From Apostichopus japonicus (lineage: Eukaryota > Echinodermata > Holothuroidea > Aspidochirotida > Stichopodidae): a DNA stretch of 64,000 nucleotides. Below the pieces are notes generated by a model. It did no database searches and was not told where the DNA came from. It worked only from the letters and a program-made list of their open reading frames with translations. Where the stretch lies: positions 21,580,666 to 21,644,665 of the forward strand of contig NC_092579.1 of assembly GCF_037975245.1 (NCBI RefSeq), written 5' to 3'. Position numbers and translations under genes: made by a program. Shown one piece after another: positions 14,401-64,000 of this stretch. Positions within the stretch are counted from its first letter, which is position 1; each line of letters begins with the position of its first letter.

Positions 14401-14501
14401 GCATGGGATACTAACGGTTCATTCGGGTCATGATTACCTTCATCCTGGCCGTTTGCAGCCGAAAGAATGATCGCAAAGATCACTGACAGCAATCGTCTCA
14501 T
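1596..14501 (-). CDS. Secreted CAP-EGF-ShKT-hemopexin protein, complete, 12 coding exons, 527 aa
   Basis: Exons in transcript order: 14501-14244, 12468-12223, 11656-11553, 8324-8233, 7524-7495, 7027-6935, 6667-6551, 6075-6049, 5103-5012, 4003-3859, 2781-2515, 1708-1596. They sum to 1584 nt (527 codons plus TAG), with GT/AG at every intron and consistent phases. Residues 1-18 form a hydrophobic signal peptide, cleavage likely after Gly18. Residues about 67-206 are a CAP domain (HN at 69-70, GQNIW 120-124, WYDEVYDY 143-150, GHYTQVVW 164-171, CNYAPAGNY 198-206). A CRISPLD/PI15-like Cys-rich segment, EGF-like 244-275 and a six-Cys ShKT module 276-313 follow, then a four-bladed hemopexin propeller 335-527 starting and ending with Cys. 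Known role of these families: extracellular binding modules; no enzyme activity is implied. No specific function or orthologue is claimed. A CAP plus hemopexin combination is unusual. Confidence 0.9.
2110..2190 (-). other. tRNA-like (B-box) fragment, probable SINE remnant
   Basis: On the minus strand GTAGAGCACAGGACC is followed about 30 bases later by CACCGGTTCGAATC, resembling the A- and B-box spacing of a pol III promoter. It does not fold into a clear cloverleaf, so I do not call a tRNA gene. Confidence 0.3.
2515..2781 (-). CDS. CAP-hemopexin gene, exon 11 (aa 402-491), hemopexin blades 2-4
   Basis: Contains SKIYIYSG (blade 2), FKAAYHRTD and [15 protein letters not shown] (blade 3), and [11 protein letters not shown] (blade 4 start). 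Acceptor CTGTTTAG. Translation without splicing would stop four bases after the donor G|GTAATT, leaving blade 4 incomplete; splicing to 1708 restores a full propeller, so splicing is preferred. Confidence 0.92.
3859..4003 (-). CDS. CAP-hemopexin gene, exon 10 (aa 354-402), hemopexin blades 1-2
   Basis: Encodes GSQLWRF, completing blade 1, then [17 protein letters not shown], the opening of blade 2. Acceptor CTCACTAG, donor AAAG|GTGAGA, phase 1 at the end. Confidence 0.92.
5012..5103 (-). CDS. CAP-hemopexin gene, exon 9 (aa 323-353), hemopexin blade 1 start
   Basis: Gly/Asp/Glu-rich linker, then Cys335 and [13 protein letters not shown], the typical first strand of a hemopexin blade. Cys335 is the expected partner of the last residue, Cys527. 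Acceptor TTATTATAG, donor CAG|GTAAAC, phase 0 at the end. Confidence 0.9.
5230..5596. mobile_element. hAT-type MITE with exact 8-bp target duplication
   Basis: Termini CAAGGGCGTAGGAA (left) and, reverse-complemented, CAGTGGCGTAGGAA (right). The 8-bp target site duplication GATTAGCT is identical at 5222-5229 and 5597-5604. The 367-bp body is rich in C and G runs and has no transposase. It lies in intron 8 of the minus-strand gene. Confidence 0.85.
5800..5935. repeat. Interspersed repeat, copy 1 (partner 33790-33895)
   Basis: Shares text such as GTGTTAGACTAAGTA, TCCAGCC and AAGGGTCATTT with the second copy in BTAF1 intron 13. No termini or coding potential recognised, so the class is unknown. 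Confidence 0.55.
6049..6075 (-). CDS. CAP-hemopexin gene, exon 8 (27-nt microexon, aa 314-323)
   Basis: A 27-nt linker exon encoding GGDRSVTC, acceptor TTTTTACAG, donor G|GTAAGT, phase 1-1. Its removal would not shift the frame, so the real transcript may lack it. Kept because both splice sites are strong. Confidence 0.65.
6551..6667 (-). CDS. CAP-hemopexin gene, exon 7 (aa 275-314), ShKT domain
   Basis: A single phase 1-1 exon carrying six cysteines in the ShKT order, opening with PCVNTHEWC and closing with ECPLMCGLC. The ShKT fold is named after a sea anemone channel blocker but is widespread as an accessory module of secreted animal proteins. Nothing here shows toxin activity. Confidence 0.9.
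6935..7027 (-). CDS. CAP-hemopexin gene, exon 6 (aa 244-275), EGF-like domain
   Basis: Encodes [11 protein letters not shown] then [14 protein letters not shown], the C-x-C-x(n)-GWxGxxC pattern of an EGF-like module. Flanked by ACAG acceptor and A|GTGAGT donor, phase 1 on both sides, as usual for mobile extracellular modules. Confidence 0.9.
7495..7524 (-). CDS. CAP-hemopexin gene, exon 5 (30-nt microexon, aa 234-244)
   Basis: A 30-nt exon encoding PCSEHNERC, between acceptor TTAATTCCAG and donor G|GTAAGT. It is in frame with both neighbours, phase 1 on both sides, so it could be skipped without a frameshift. Support is the splice sites, the Cys content and the phase. Confidence 0.78.
8233..8324 (-). 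CDS. CAP-hemopexin gene, exon 4 (aa 203-234), Cys-rich hinge
   Basis: Acceptor CTTTCTTCAG sits only about 25 bp from a long TA microsatellite. Encodes [15 protein letters not shown] then [16 protein letters not shown]. This is the segment that in PI15/CRISPLD proteins follows CNYAPxGN. The donor GTAAGT splits the Arg234 codon after its first base. Confidence 0.9.
8349..8459. repeat. TA microsatellite with TGTTTATGTATATG interruptions
   Basis: About 110 bp of TA dinucleotides with two identical interruptions. It ends some 25 bp upstream of the exon 4 acceptor of the CAP-hemopexin gene. Confidence 0.95.
8505..10010 (-). mobile_element. Degenerate CR1/L2-like LINE, reverse transcriptase 3' part
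   Basis: Minus strand 9209-9012 encodes [17 protein letters not shown] followed by [16 protein letters not shown], the conserved C-terminal stretch of CR1/L2-group reverse transcriptases. Upstream, 9996-9772 keeps [17 protein letters not shown] and LLLRKLGWY from the central RT domain, interrupted by frameshifts. The region between carries stops. Near 8507-8527 a short repeated ATATGAAATGAT-like tail may mark the 3' end. It is dead, and lies in intron 3 of the CAP-hemopexin gene. Confidence 0.75.
10722..10830. repeat. Fragment related to the 34878-35246 terminal-inverted-repeat element
   Basis: AGAGGGCGCTGTCATATCGG followed by TCCTTTC matches the terminus of the element in BTAF1 intron 14 almost exactly, followed by diverged GAAACTTGACGAGCTGCAGT-like text. 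A second terminus was not located with confidence. Confidence 0.5.
11553..11656 (-). CDS. CAP-hemopexin gene, exon 3 (aa 169-203)
   Basis: Acceptor CTTGCTAG, donor GC|GTAAGT. Encodes [11 protein letters not shown], completing the GHYTQVVW signature across the junction, and YVVCNYAPA, the second CAP signature. Closely matches the PI15/CRISPLD type of CAP domain in pattern. Confidence 0.93.
12223..12468 (-). CDS. CAP-hemopexin gene, exon 2 (aa 87-168), CAP core
   Basis: Acceptor TTTTTCACAG, donor CAG|GTGAGT, phase 0 at both ends. Encodes the CAP core: [13 protein letters not shown] (91-103), GQNIW (120-124), WYDEVYDY (143-150) and VCGHYTQ (162-168). In the usual CAP cavity the third motif is GEN; here it is GQN (Gln121), while Glu146 and His165 are kept. 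Confidence 0.93.
12595..12951. mobile_element. hAT-type MITE, GTACTCG-rich family
   Basis: Termini CAGTGTTGTAGTACTCG (left) and, reverse-complemented, CAGTGTTGTAGTCTAG (right). Flanks AATATAGG and AATTTAGT agree at 6 of 8 positions, an aged 8-bp target duplication. The body is rich in GTACTCG. Related copies lie near 32125-32215 and 60190-61339. Located in intron 1 of the CAP-hemopexin gene. Confidence 0.75.
14244..14501 (-). CDS. CAP-hemopexin gene, exon 1 (aa 1-86)
   Basis: Starts with ATG at 14501-14499 and encodes [18 protein letters not shown], a typical signal peptide, then a polar linker and the start of the CAP fold (DRHNSLRG, residues 67-74). The exon ends after Met86 at a GTATGT donor, phase 0. 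A TATA-like AAATAAAA lies about 80 bp upstream on the minus strand, but promoter status is unproven. There is no better upstream ATG in frame. Confidence 0.85.
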
Positions 14502-16380
14502 ATTGATGTAACCTATTCCAGAGATGTCAAAGAAATCTTGATCAAAAATAGGGATTTATCAAGCGGATTTACGTTAGGCTTGCTTTTATTTCTATGAGTA
14601 TCTTTATCACTGTTATGTTTAAAGGTCTGCTGTAGAGACCCCAACTATAGCACGCTATAATGGAAAAGTTTCTTGAGATTACGTAATCGACCTGCCTGGT
14701 CGTAAAATGATCTATTTTTACCAATTAGTCTGCAACGCCTGCCACATATTTTTTCTTGTATGAGGGTCTTTTGTGTGAACGCTGTATCATTAGCTACACT
14801 GTTAGACATGAACATATTTCCACACAATGTTTACAAAAAGAGCCTAATAGTATTAAGAAGCTATGCAGGCTAATTGTAGAGCCTGAGGTCGATTTACGAC
14901 ATTGGCAGGTCGATAACGTGATCACAAAACTTTCCTAGTTATAGCGTGCTATTATTGGAGCCAAATAAAGCAGATGTTTAATACATACCTGCGTATACCT
15001 TACTGAATGGTTCAAGATATTGGTTATATCAATCCAAGAAGATCAATTGATATTTATTGTTAAACAGTGGAATTAAACAATTTATTATCTATAATTCTGA
15101 AAGTATAATTCGGGTATAGGAAAACGCTTAATAATTTAACTCAATTTTACATGTGAATTTTCTCTGTCAAAATAGACCAAGGAGGAACTAAGAATCATGG
15201 TTTTGAATGAGAAGAGGACACTGATTAAAGACGGGAGATTGATTTAAGGCGGGGGATTTGGGGAGCGATGGCGTATTGGGGGTGGGGGGGGGGGGTGGGT
15301 GGTTTGTAAGATAACGTTTGACATAATTCTCTCGGCGAAAAGCTGATCAATCGATCAGTCAATGAAACAAACGGTCACCACATCAATCACTCACTCAGTC
15401 AATCATTTAGTCAGTCAATCACACACATGTACCTTTTGCTGCATGCGCATAATGTTTTGCATAATGTTTTGGCGTGCGAGTTTCGGAAATTTTAAATGGG
15501 TGATTAATATTTTGTTCACATATATACTCACTATATTGTGAATTATTTTCTATATATTTTCCTTTACAAACGAATTTCTCACCTCCTGCCACTCAATCCC
15601 TCTCCACCCCAACAGCCTCCCAGACTTTACATCAATTCAATACGTCATTTTATGCAATTGTAATTATGGTTAAAGTAACAAATTTCATGTATTTCTGCTT
15701 TCCTTTTGCAAATAACTACAGAAACAAGAGATTCTGGCAAACATCAAAACAAGTAATATAGCCTACTGGTGGAGATTTATAGCCAGGCTACCTCATGTAC
15801 CGGTACGTTTGTTTTCACTATTATTCTTTATGATATCCGGACGACTGTGATTTGGAATTACCTTTTTTATTTTCTGTGGTCATTTCACTCTTCCTTTCTT
15901 GTTGATTTCAAAAACAGAATGACCATGCAAAAATCTGTTTTATTTCTATTAAGTTTGGATAATGTCTTCCGTTATAGCACCTGCTTAGTTGTTTTCATAA
16001 GGTCAACGAGTTTTTCCTATAATTGCTTATATAGGACGGAAGAATAAGATAAGGTTTCAATACGACATTTAGGTTTTTAATATTTTTCCTTGACGTCAGT
16101 CACTCAATGTTAGAAGTGTCAATGGTCACTTTAATAAGGCAATACATTGTATCTTTTGACCTTCTTTTTACTTTTTACACCATAATCTAGAATTTTGAAC
16201 ATACCATATAACGGTTCATTTATTTCAACCTTGGAAGGTATTAAGCGTGGCTTAAATTGCAGGTTTAGTTTACGTTAAAGCTGTGCATTGTACTTTTTAT
16301 AACCCTTTCAATCACGCAAAAATTGTCCACAATGCACATGTTTTCTGCAACAGGCAGCCTGCTAGTCTCAACTAGTCTCA

Positions 16381-16387
16381 TATATAT

Positions 16388-16437
<50 letters not shown>

Positions 16438-16438
16438 C

Positions 16439-16508
<70 letters not shown>
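16381..16508. repeat. TA microsatellite
   Basis: Nearly pure TA dinucleotides for about 130 bp with one ACTAA interruption near 16438. It abuts a tRNA T-arm-like sequence at 16509. Confidence 0.97.
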
Positions 16509-16509
<1 letters not shown>

Positions 16510-16560
16510 CGGGAGGCCCGGGTTCGAATCCCGGTGGAGGCTGGAAGTTTTTTCACTGTT
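16509..16560 (+). other. tRNA-derived SINE remnant (T-arm/B box only)
   Basis: CCCGGGTTCGAATCCCGG forms a perfect T-arm hairpin and contains the pol III B box. No D-arm, anticodon arm or A box survives upstream, where TA repeats begin, so this is a SINE or pseudo-tRNA fragment. Confidence 0.5.
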
Positions 16561-16576
16561 CTTGATTTTCCAACTC

Positions 16577-16588
16577 ATTACGATATTC

Positions 16589-16664
<76 letters not shown>

Positions 16665-16676
16665 GAATATCGTAAT
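16577..16676. repeat. 100-bp perfect palindrome with TA core
   Basis: Arms read ATTACGATATTCATTTATAT inward from both ends, with an uninterrupted TA core. The symmetry is exact from 16577 to 16676, giving a self-complementary stretch able to form a long hairpin or cruciform. Confidence 0.9.
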
Positions 16677-16754
16677 ATATATATATTATATATTATATAT
16701 TTTGTAGCGATACTTGCTGCGTAACGGGGTGTTTCGTTATCCATATAGATATCC

Positions 16755-17130
16755 ATACATAGATAAAACATTAACTAGAGAGAGAAAACCCCAGTAAAAG
16801 TATCCATGTTATCACACTAAAAAGTTATATCATTTTCATTTTATAATTTAAAAAAAAAATATTTTAAGTAAAAGCAAAAGAACAATAAGGATGGTAGTTT
16901 TTTTTTGTCTACTTCAAGGTACGTTACGAAACACGGAAGACATCCGCACGTTAGACGCACTGAACTTGGTCTCACGACGCAGCTATACTGCTTCCACCCA
17001 CCTAAACTAACTTCCCACCGTTACCTCCATAGATGGATAAAGCAATAACCAGGGAGAAAAATACCAGTAAATCTCTTCATGCATGTAACCACATTAAAAG
17101 GACATTTATCATTATCATTATATTATATTA
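16755..17130. repeat. Diverged direct duplication (16755-16850 and 17030-17130)
   Basis: Two segments share GATAAA(A/G)CA.TAAC.AG, GAGA.AAA, CCAGTAAA and CACA.TAAAA blocks in the same order, about 276 bp apart. Function unknown. Confidence 0.45.
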
Positions 17131-18710
17131 TAGAAACAATAATTTAAGCAAATCGTATAGTGCAAAGCTTCCAAAAACATACATGTTACAATATTTTCTT
17201 TATGCTTCACTGTTAGATTGCGGAGTTTGTTTCTATTTGTTATTGAATTTAATTGTAAAACCAGTTGACAAGACTGGATACGACGTGTTTCTCAACCCAA
17301 CTTCCCACCATCATTGTTTTATCATGTTAATCTATATAAAACCTATGCTTGTGATGCGTATTCAGATGTTTTGCAAAAGGTTTTGGAACATATCAGCGAC
17401 ATCTACAATAACAAATTCGATGTTACAACGATTGTACGCCACTGTAGAGGTAATGGTACTATTAACATGAGTGCAAATTAGTGCCAGTCTAACAACACAC
17501 TTCAGGTTGAAGAAACGGTAAACATACTCTTCAGATGAAGAAAGGATTCTCAAGAAAGCAGAATGGAACTATTAAATGTATCAGTAATGCTCCCAAATAT
17601 GCTAGAGAGTCAGATAGGCCTAATGGTCAATATGCTCAACATTTCAACAAGCATTTTACATACTGCCACTATGAAACCAGACTGAGATATTTCTATTTTA
17701 ACACTCCTAAAATGATTAAAAAATCACCATCTAAAGGGAACTTCTTTAGAAAACTCAAATGAATTTCTAGCGAGCTAAAATCTGGGGCATATTGATGACC
17801 TTTCAGAGTACTTACCCCCTTTTCTTTTATACGGACGTTACCAAACGTTGATTGTCGAGTATGTCTTCACACTCCCTTGTCAGTCAAGTCAACTGTCCAA
17901 ACTGTCAGTCCAACTGTATGTGATATAACTATACCTAAACGTTGATTACAACTTCAATCGTTATCGAGAGCGATTGAAATACCTGCATATGCAGAAATGG
18001 AGATGGGAAGTGACTGATATGGGATCGAAAAGTGAAACCATGTCAATGCGATCATCAATAACAATAATAAACAGATCATCATACGTCATATGTGGGTCAA
18101 CATGCCTGCACGCACGCGATGCGAAAACAAATGAAGGAGATTTTTAAGTGAAATAATGGTATAGTGATATTCACGACACTGAAACAAAAGTGAAATGCCA
18201 TAGGTTCTATTTATTGCGTTATAGGCCTACTAGGAGTCACATCGTTTGAACGTGAATTAGTAAACTACTGCAACGTACATGATGGACATTTTTTAGTATC
18301 CAAAACGAACTTGCGAAGCTCACAAGTATAGGTCATAGTGTCGTAATATATTATAATCTGCTGGTTGAAGTCAGTGGGTGCTTTGTAAAAATTGCTGAAT
18401 TGTTTGTTGTTGCTTCATCTGTAGGTTAAAATCACGTTCTCGTTTTATGGGATGTTTTCTTCTCTCCAAATTTGGGATATTTTTTTTGTAAATGAGTCTG
18501 GCAACTGTAGAGTGAAGGATTTTATTAGGGAAATTCAGTTAAAAATGTCTTTGTTTTGCTGTAGAATAGCCTATCTCAATCATTTATCCATGCACAGAGG
18601 AATATAATATTTCTACAAATGAGTTACATTTTGATGAATTCGAACTACATCTAACAACTAAGTAATCAGATTTCAAGGATACATCAACAAGAAGAGGATA
18701 GCCCAAGTAA

Positions 18711-19195
18711 AGGTACCGCACCACAATTAATTGCTCCCATTGACTTACACACTAAACTCGTCACTTTCCAAGTTAAGGCCGATAGAGCATAAATAGAAGT
18801 TTTCAACTGACATGTCCTGCCCACCATATGATAGCTAATGGCTTGAGCTATCATGAAACATTCAACTTTTGCCACCATGACCGTTTAGATTTTGAGCTAG
18901 AAGAGCCTAAAGTTTATCATCGTGCTCCCCTTCCCATCTGCCAGCTGTCGCTGCGGAATTTTCTTGTTTTACCCCAAGATTTTCTAAAATACCTTAAATC
19001 ACCTCCAATCCTCCAGATTTTTAGACCATCAGTAGTTTATGCCATCCTCTTCAACATCCAAGCATAAAAAAGAATGATGATGACTCAACCCCCCCCCCCC
19101 CCAAAAAAAATCAACACAGTATGGGCACTTTAGGGCTATTTTCCGGGTTAACCTCTTAGGCGGACGTGCACTAATCTAATTGTGGTGCTATACCT
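18711..19195. mobile_element. Possible MITE with 20-bp terminal inverted repeats
   Basis: Left terminus AGGTACCGCACCACAATTA; right terminus, reverse-complemented, AGGTATAGCACCACAATTA. No clear target duplication and no transposase were seen in the 485-bp body. Confidence 0.5.
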
Positions 19196-19325
19196 AAAGC
19201 TTTTGAAGAACACCTATACCCTGATGACAGGCTCAGACCCCCAAACTGGCATCCTCTCCCTGTTGTAAGTGAAGGGTTAGTCAGTCAAGTAAGGTTACAT
19301 TCAACGAACTATATCTCTAGTTATA

Positions 19326-19328
<3 letters not shown>

Positions 19329-19406
<78 letters not shown>

Positions 19407-19408
19407 TA

Positions 19409-19478
<70 letters not shown>

Positions 19479-19480
19479 TA

Positions 19481-19548
<68 letters not shown>
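19329..19548. repeat. Long TA microsatellite with higher-order period
   Basis: About 220 bp of TA with TGTATATA and TTTATTTATA interruptions that recur about 73 bp apart, so a larger unit has itself been duplicated. Confidence 0.95.
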
Positions 19549-19551
<3 letters not shown>

Positions 19552-21786
19552 AGTTATAGGATAGACCAATTCCCACAAACATCTATATTAAAGGTGATAT
19601 CTTGCCCAGTTGATGATGTTTAAACTTGATAAAGTCTCCAACCTGTGATAATTCTTAGATTTTTCTTAGATTTTGATTAGATTCTTAGATTTCTTAGATT
19701 CTTAGATAATTCTTAGATTTTGTTTAGCTGCTGTAATGATGGTTGGATTTATTTCTACTTGAACATTTTAATTATCTCTACATCAATGTTGTATTAAGGA
19801 TGTGAACATACAATGCAGGATGGAATGACCACAACTGGGAAGGGATGATGGGGAGATGGGTTGGGGTGGGGGAGGAGGGGGTATACTGTCGTGAAGCAAG
19901 TTAATTAATGTTATATACAAACATTTTTCATGAGCAGCATCATTGCTATACGTTTTAGTTACTTCCCTATCCACTGACTGCTGACGAAGTTTGTGGTGAC
20001 CCACATGGGAAACAGGAAATTTATTGTTATGTCAAAATTTCGACTACTTTAATTCCAAAATGCATGCTACTACTCTTTAATATCGAAATTCGAAATAACA
20101 GTGGCCTATATATAGTACGCCCTATCTTCAATGATAGCCGCGCCTTCCTCAACAAATCCAACGTCTGTTGCAGTGTAGCTCTTGTTCGGATAGAGGGGGT
20201 CATTCAAATATACACTATGCAGTTTGACAATTTCTCCGCTCTTGTGAACGAAACTCTGTACATTGCTTATCTTAATATAACGGTGCCTAATCCGAATAAA
20301 CGTTATTTGCAGGCTGAAAGCACTAAGGATTAGAGTAAATTTACGAGTCAAATAAGGTTGTACAAGAAGACGAAATACAGAAAGTGAGAGGTAATGTTTT
20401 GCTGTGTCGCACGTATTGTAAAGTGTACAATTACATATGTTCTGCTCAGAGCCATACCCTAGCCTACACAAAGTTATGCCCATGTTGTTATCGTGGAACT
20501 AGTACCAATGTTGTTGAAAATAGCAAAAACATGTAAGTACAAAGAGCTAGTAACAAGTCTATTTGAAATAAGAACTAACCTAGGCATACCACTAGTATTT
20601 TGGATTGCAACTAAGTGATTGGTTGGAAATAAGAGTTATGATATGGATAACTGTTAGAATAATTCACCTCACATTGTCACAGCAGGCCCTGCCATGCCCA
20701 ACTTTTATGAGGAACTAGGCTAGCCTACCTAACTAAGGGTAATTGAACTTGAAGAAGATTGAAACTGCCAGATGTTTAGATCCTGACAGAAGTCCTGTTT
20801 CTGTTAGATACTCGTTAAAAACCCCTCTCGGGTATCACAACGAGGATGTTGGTGCGCAGCGCAGCAGTGCTAATAATAATGCGTGGGCAATCTTGTTATA
20901 AACACCTCAAGACTAGGGCTCTCTTTAACGGCCAAGGATTGTGTATTCCAGTCTTTTGTAGTCCTAGGATAGAAACTATACTGAAAAGCACGATGATAAT
21001 GTGGAATTTGTGGAAGTTAAATCCTGCCAGAAGGTTTGTCAAAGCCTTGGCCTTGTTAGTGTTGGTGTTAGTTACAAAGCAGTAGATAGAGACAAAAATA
21101 TGTATAGTAACTAATTAATGGATAAATAGAAGATGGTAGATTTAGAAAGTAAAATATAATCTTGAGAGTAAAAGTACAATAGTTTATGATTGCTACTAAT
21201 GTATGTCTTCACCTTGTGCTGGTAGAACACTGCCCGACTGAAATGAAGCAAGACATTCGTAAACATGGAATGTTTGAGATAGTTGTGTGTTTGTGTGGCT
21301 AAGACTTAAATCTAGACTTGCCGAGTCGAAATGTTCATCTTCAATGTGTGAAACTGGACATGTAGTGTTTTCCCTGACTGTCATCAGTAATGTGCAGAGG
21401 TTCAAGACTACAATAAGTTTACATCATGTAAATGAATTTGTCAAGTCAAATTCTGCAAACATTTAGGAAACTAAGGGAGGGAGGCTCATGTGAATTATGA
21501 AAAATCAACAAAGCTTGAAATAATACCCTATACTTACTGTACATATGTGCGCTTAATATTACTGTCAATTAGGGATTTTTTTGTGTGTGTGTAAAGTATC
21601 CATGTGCATTTAGACTCATGACATGTTAGGTTTCACAACCAATTTGCATTATCTGTTAAACTCGGTAGGCACCATATATCTTCAGATGTTAAAAAGACTG
21701 TAAAAAATGTTCTGTGTTATGCATGATTTGTTTTATATTTTGAATTGGTATTTGGTTAAGTTTTTATTGCTTGTTGTTTATTGCAG

Positions 21787-63663
<41,877 letters not shown>

Positions 63664-63804
63664 GTAGGTACCATCATCATCATCATCCTAGCACTACATA
63701 CACAAGCGTGTAACTATTAAATATGGGGTTAAGGTCTGCTCAAGGAAATTTAAAATAATGTGTTAAAATATAGTGTTGTGATTCATCTGCCAAGTAGGTC
63801 CATT

Positions 63805-64000
63805 CGTAAGGTGTGTGTGTGCTGGCAAGTGAGAGGGGAATAGAGGGTGTGTGTGCTGGCAAGTGGGAGGGGGATTGGAGGGTGTGTGTGCTGGCAAGTG
63901 GGAGGAGATAGGGACGGTGTTTGTGCATTGGCAAGTTGGAGGGGATTGGAGGGGGTTTGTGTGCTGGCAGGTGGGAGGAGATAGGGAAGGTGTGTGTGTG
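63805..64000. repeat. GT/GGGAGG-rich minisatellite, about 40-bp unit, cut by window end
   Basis: GGTGTGTGTGCTGGCAAGTG followed by GGAGGG(G)ATTGGAG or GGAGGAGATAGGGA recurs about five times and runs off the right edge. It is in intron 39 of BTAF1. Confidence 0.9.

Larger units (their letters stand above)
14502..21786. other. Intergenic region between the two divergent genes
   Basis: Both genes point away from this 7.3-kb interval, so it should hold both promoters. No CpG-rich block, no convincing additional gene and no recognisable protein domain were seen. It contains TA arrays, a 100-bp palindrome, an inverted-repeat element and low-complexity tracts, listed separately. Untranslated first exon(s) of BTAF1 probably lie near its right end, because the first coding exon is preceded by a good acceptor (TTTATTGCAG, ending 21786). 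Confidence 0.6.

Noticed and set aside
16509-16560. Functional tRNA gene
   Set aside because: Only the T arm is present; no A box or anticodon arm.
16323-16771. Open frames rich in IYIYIY on both strands (also near 8207 and 19321)
   Set aside because: Translations of TA microsatellites.
20106-20483. Minus-strand 125-aa open frame as a gene
   Set aside because: No recognisable domain, no convincing splice sites or partner exons, and biased composition. Not enough to call.

Overview
The window is animal nuclear DNA: AT-rich, intron-rich, crowded with transposon remnants, with short exons bounded by GT/AG. The genes and repeats (tRNA-derived SINEs with a TATTATT tail, CR1/L2-like LINE debris, hAT-type MITEs, a roughly 137-bp satellite) suggest a marine invertebrate deuterostome. 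An echinoderm, possibly a sea cucumber, is my best guess, but this is inference and was not searched.

Layout. 1-395 is a satellite fragment. 1596-14501, minus strand, is a complete 12-exon gene for a 527-residue secreted protein: signal peptide, CAP (PI15/CRISPLD-like) domain, EGF-like domain, ShKT domain, then a full hemopexin propeller closed by Cys335 and Cys527. All twelve exons join in frame from ATG to TAG. 14502-21786 is intergenic, with long TA arrays, a 100-bp palindrome and repeat debris, and no gene I can support. 21857 to beyond 63663, plus strand, is BTAF1 (TAF172/Mot1), the Swi2/Snf2 ATPase that removes TBP from DNA. I resolve 39 coding exons totalling 5391 nt, exactly 1797 codons, with every junction phase consistent. 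Only the C-terminal tail, stop codon and 3' UTR lie beyond the window.

The most unusual signal is in the BTAF1 introns. Three introns (after exons 30, 35 and 38) open with tandem arrays whose repeat unit includes the end of the upstream exon and its 5' splice site. The largest, 50331-53985, is about 84 copies of a 44-bp unit made from the exon end encoding helicase motif SGTPIQ plus its GTAAAT donor. It fills almost the whole 3.6-kb intron, so the pre-mRNA should carry about 80 near-identical decoy donors after the authentic one. The other two arrays have about 10 copies of 53 bp and 3 copies of 70 bp. Their unit sequences are unrelated, which suggests that repeat growth anchored at splice donors recurs in this gene.

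The two genes have no evident functional link. BTAF1 is a housekeeping nuclear transcription factor; the CAP/hemopexin protein is predicted to be extracellular. The introns also carry several hAT-type MITEs with 8-bp target duplications, tRNA-derived SINEs (one apparently nested in a hAT element), and other minisatellites.
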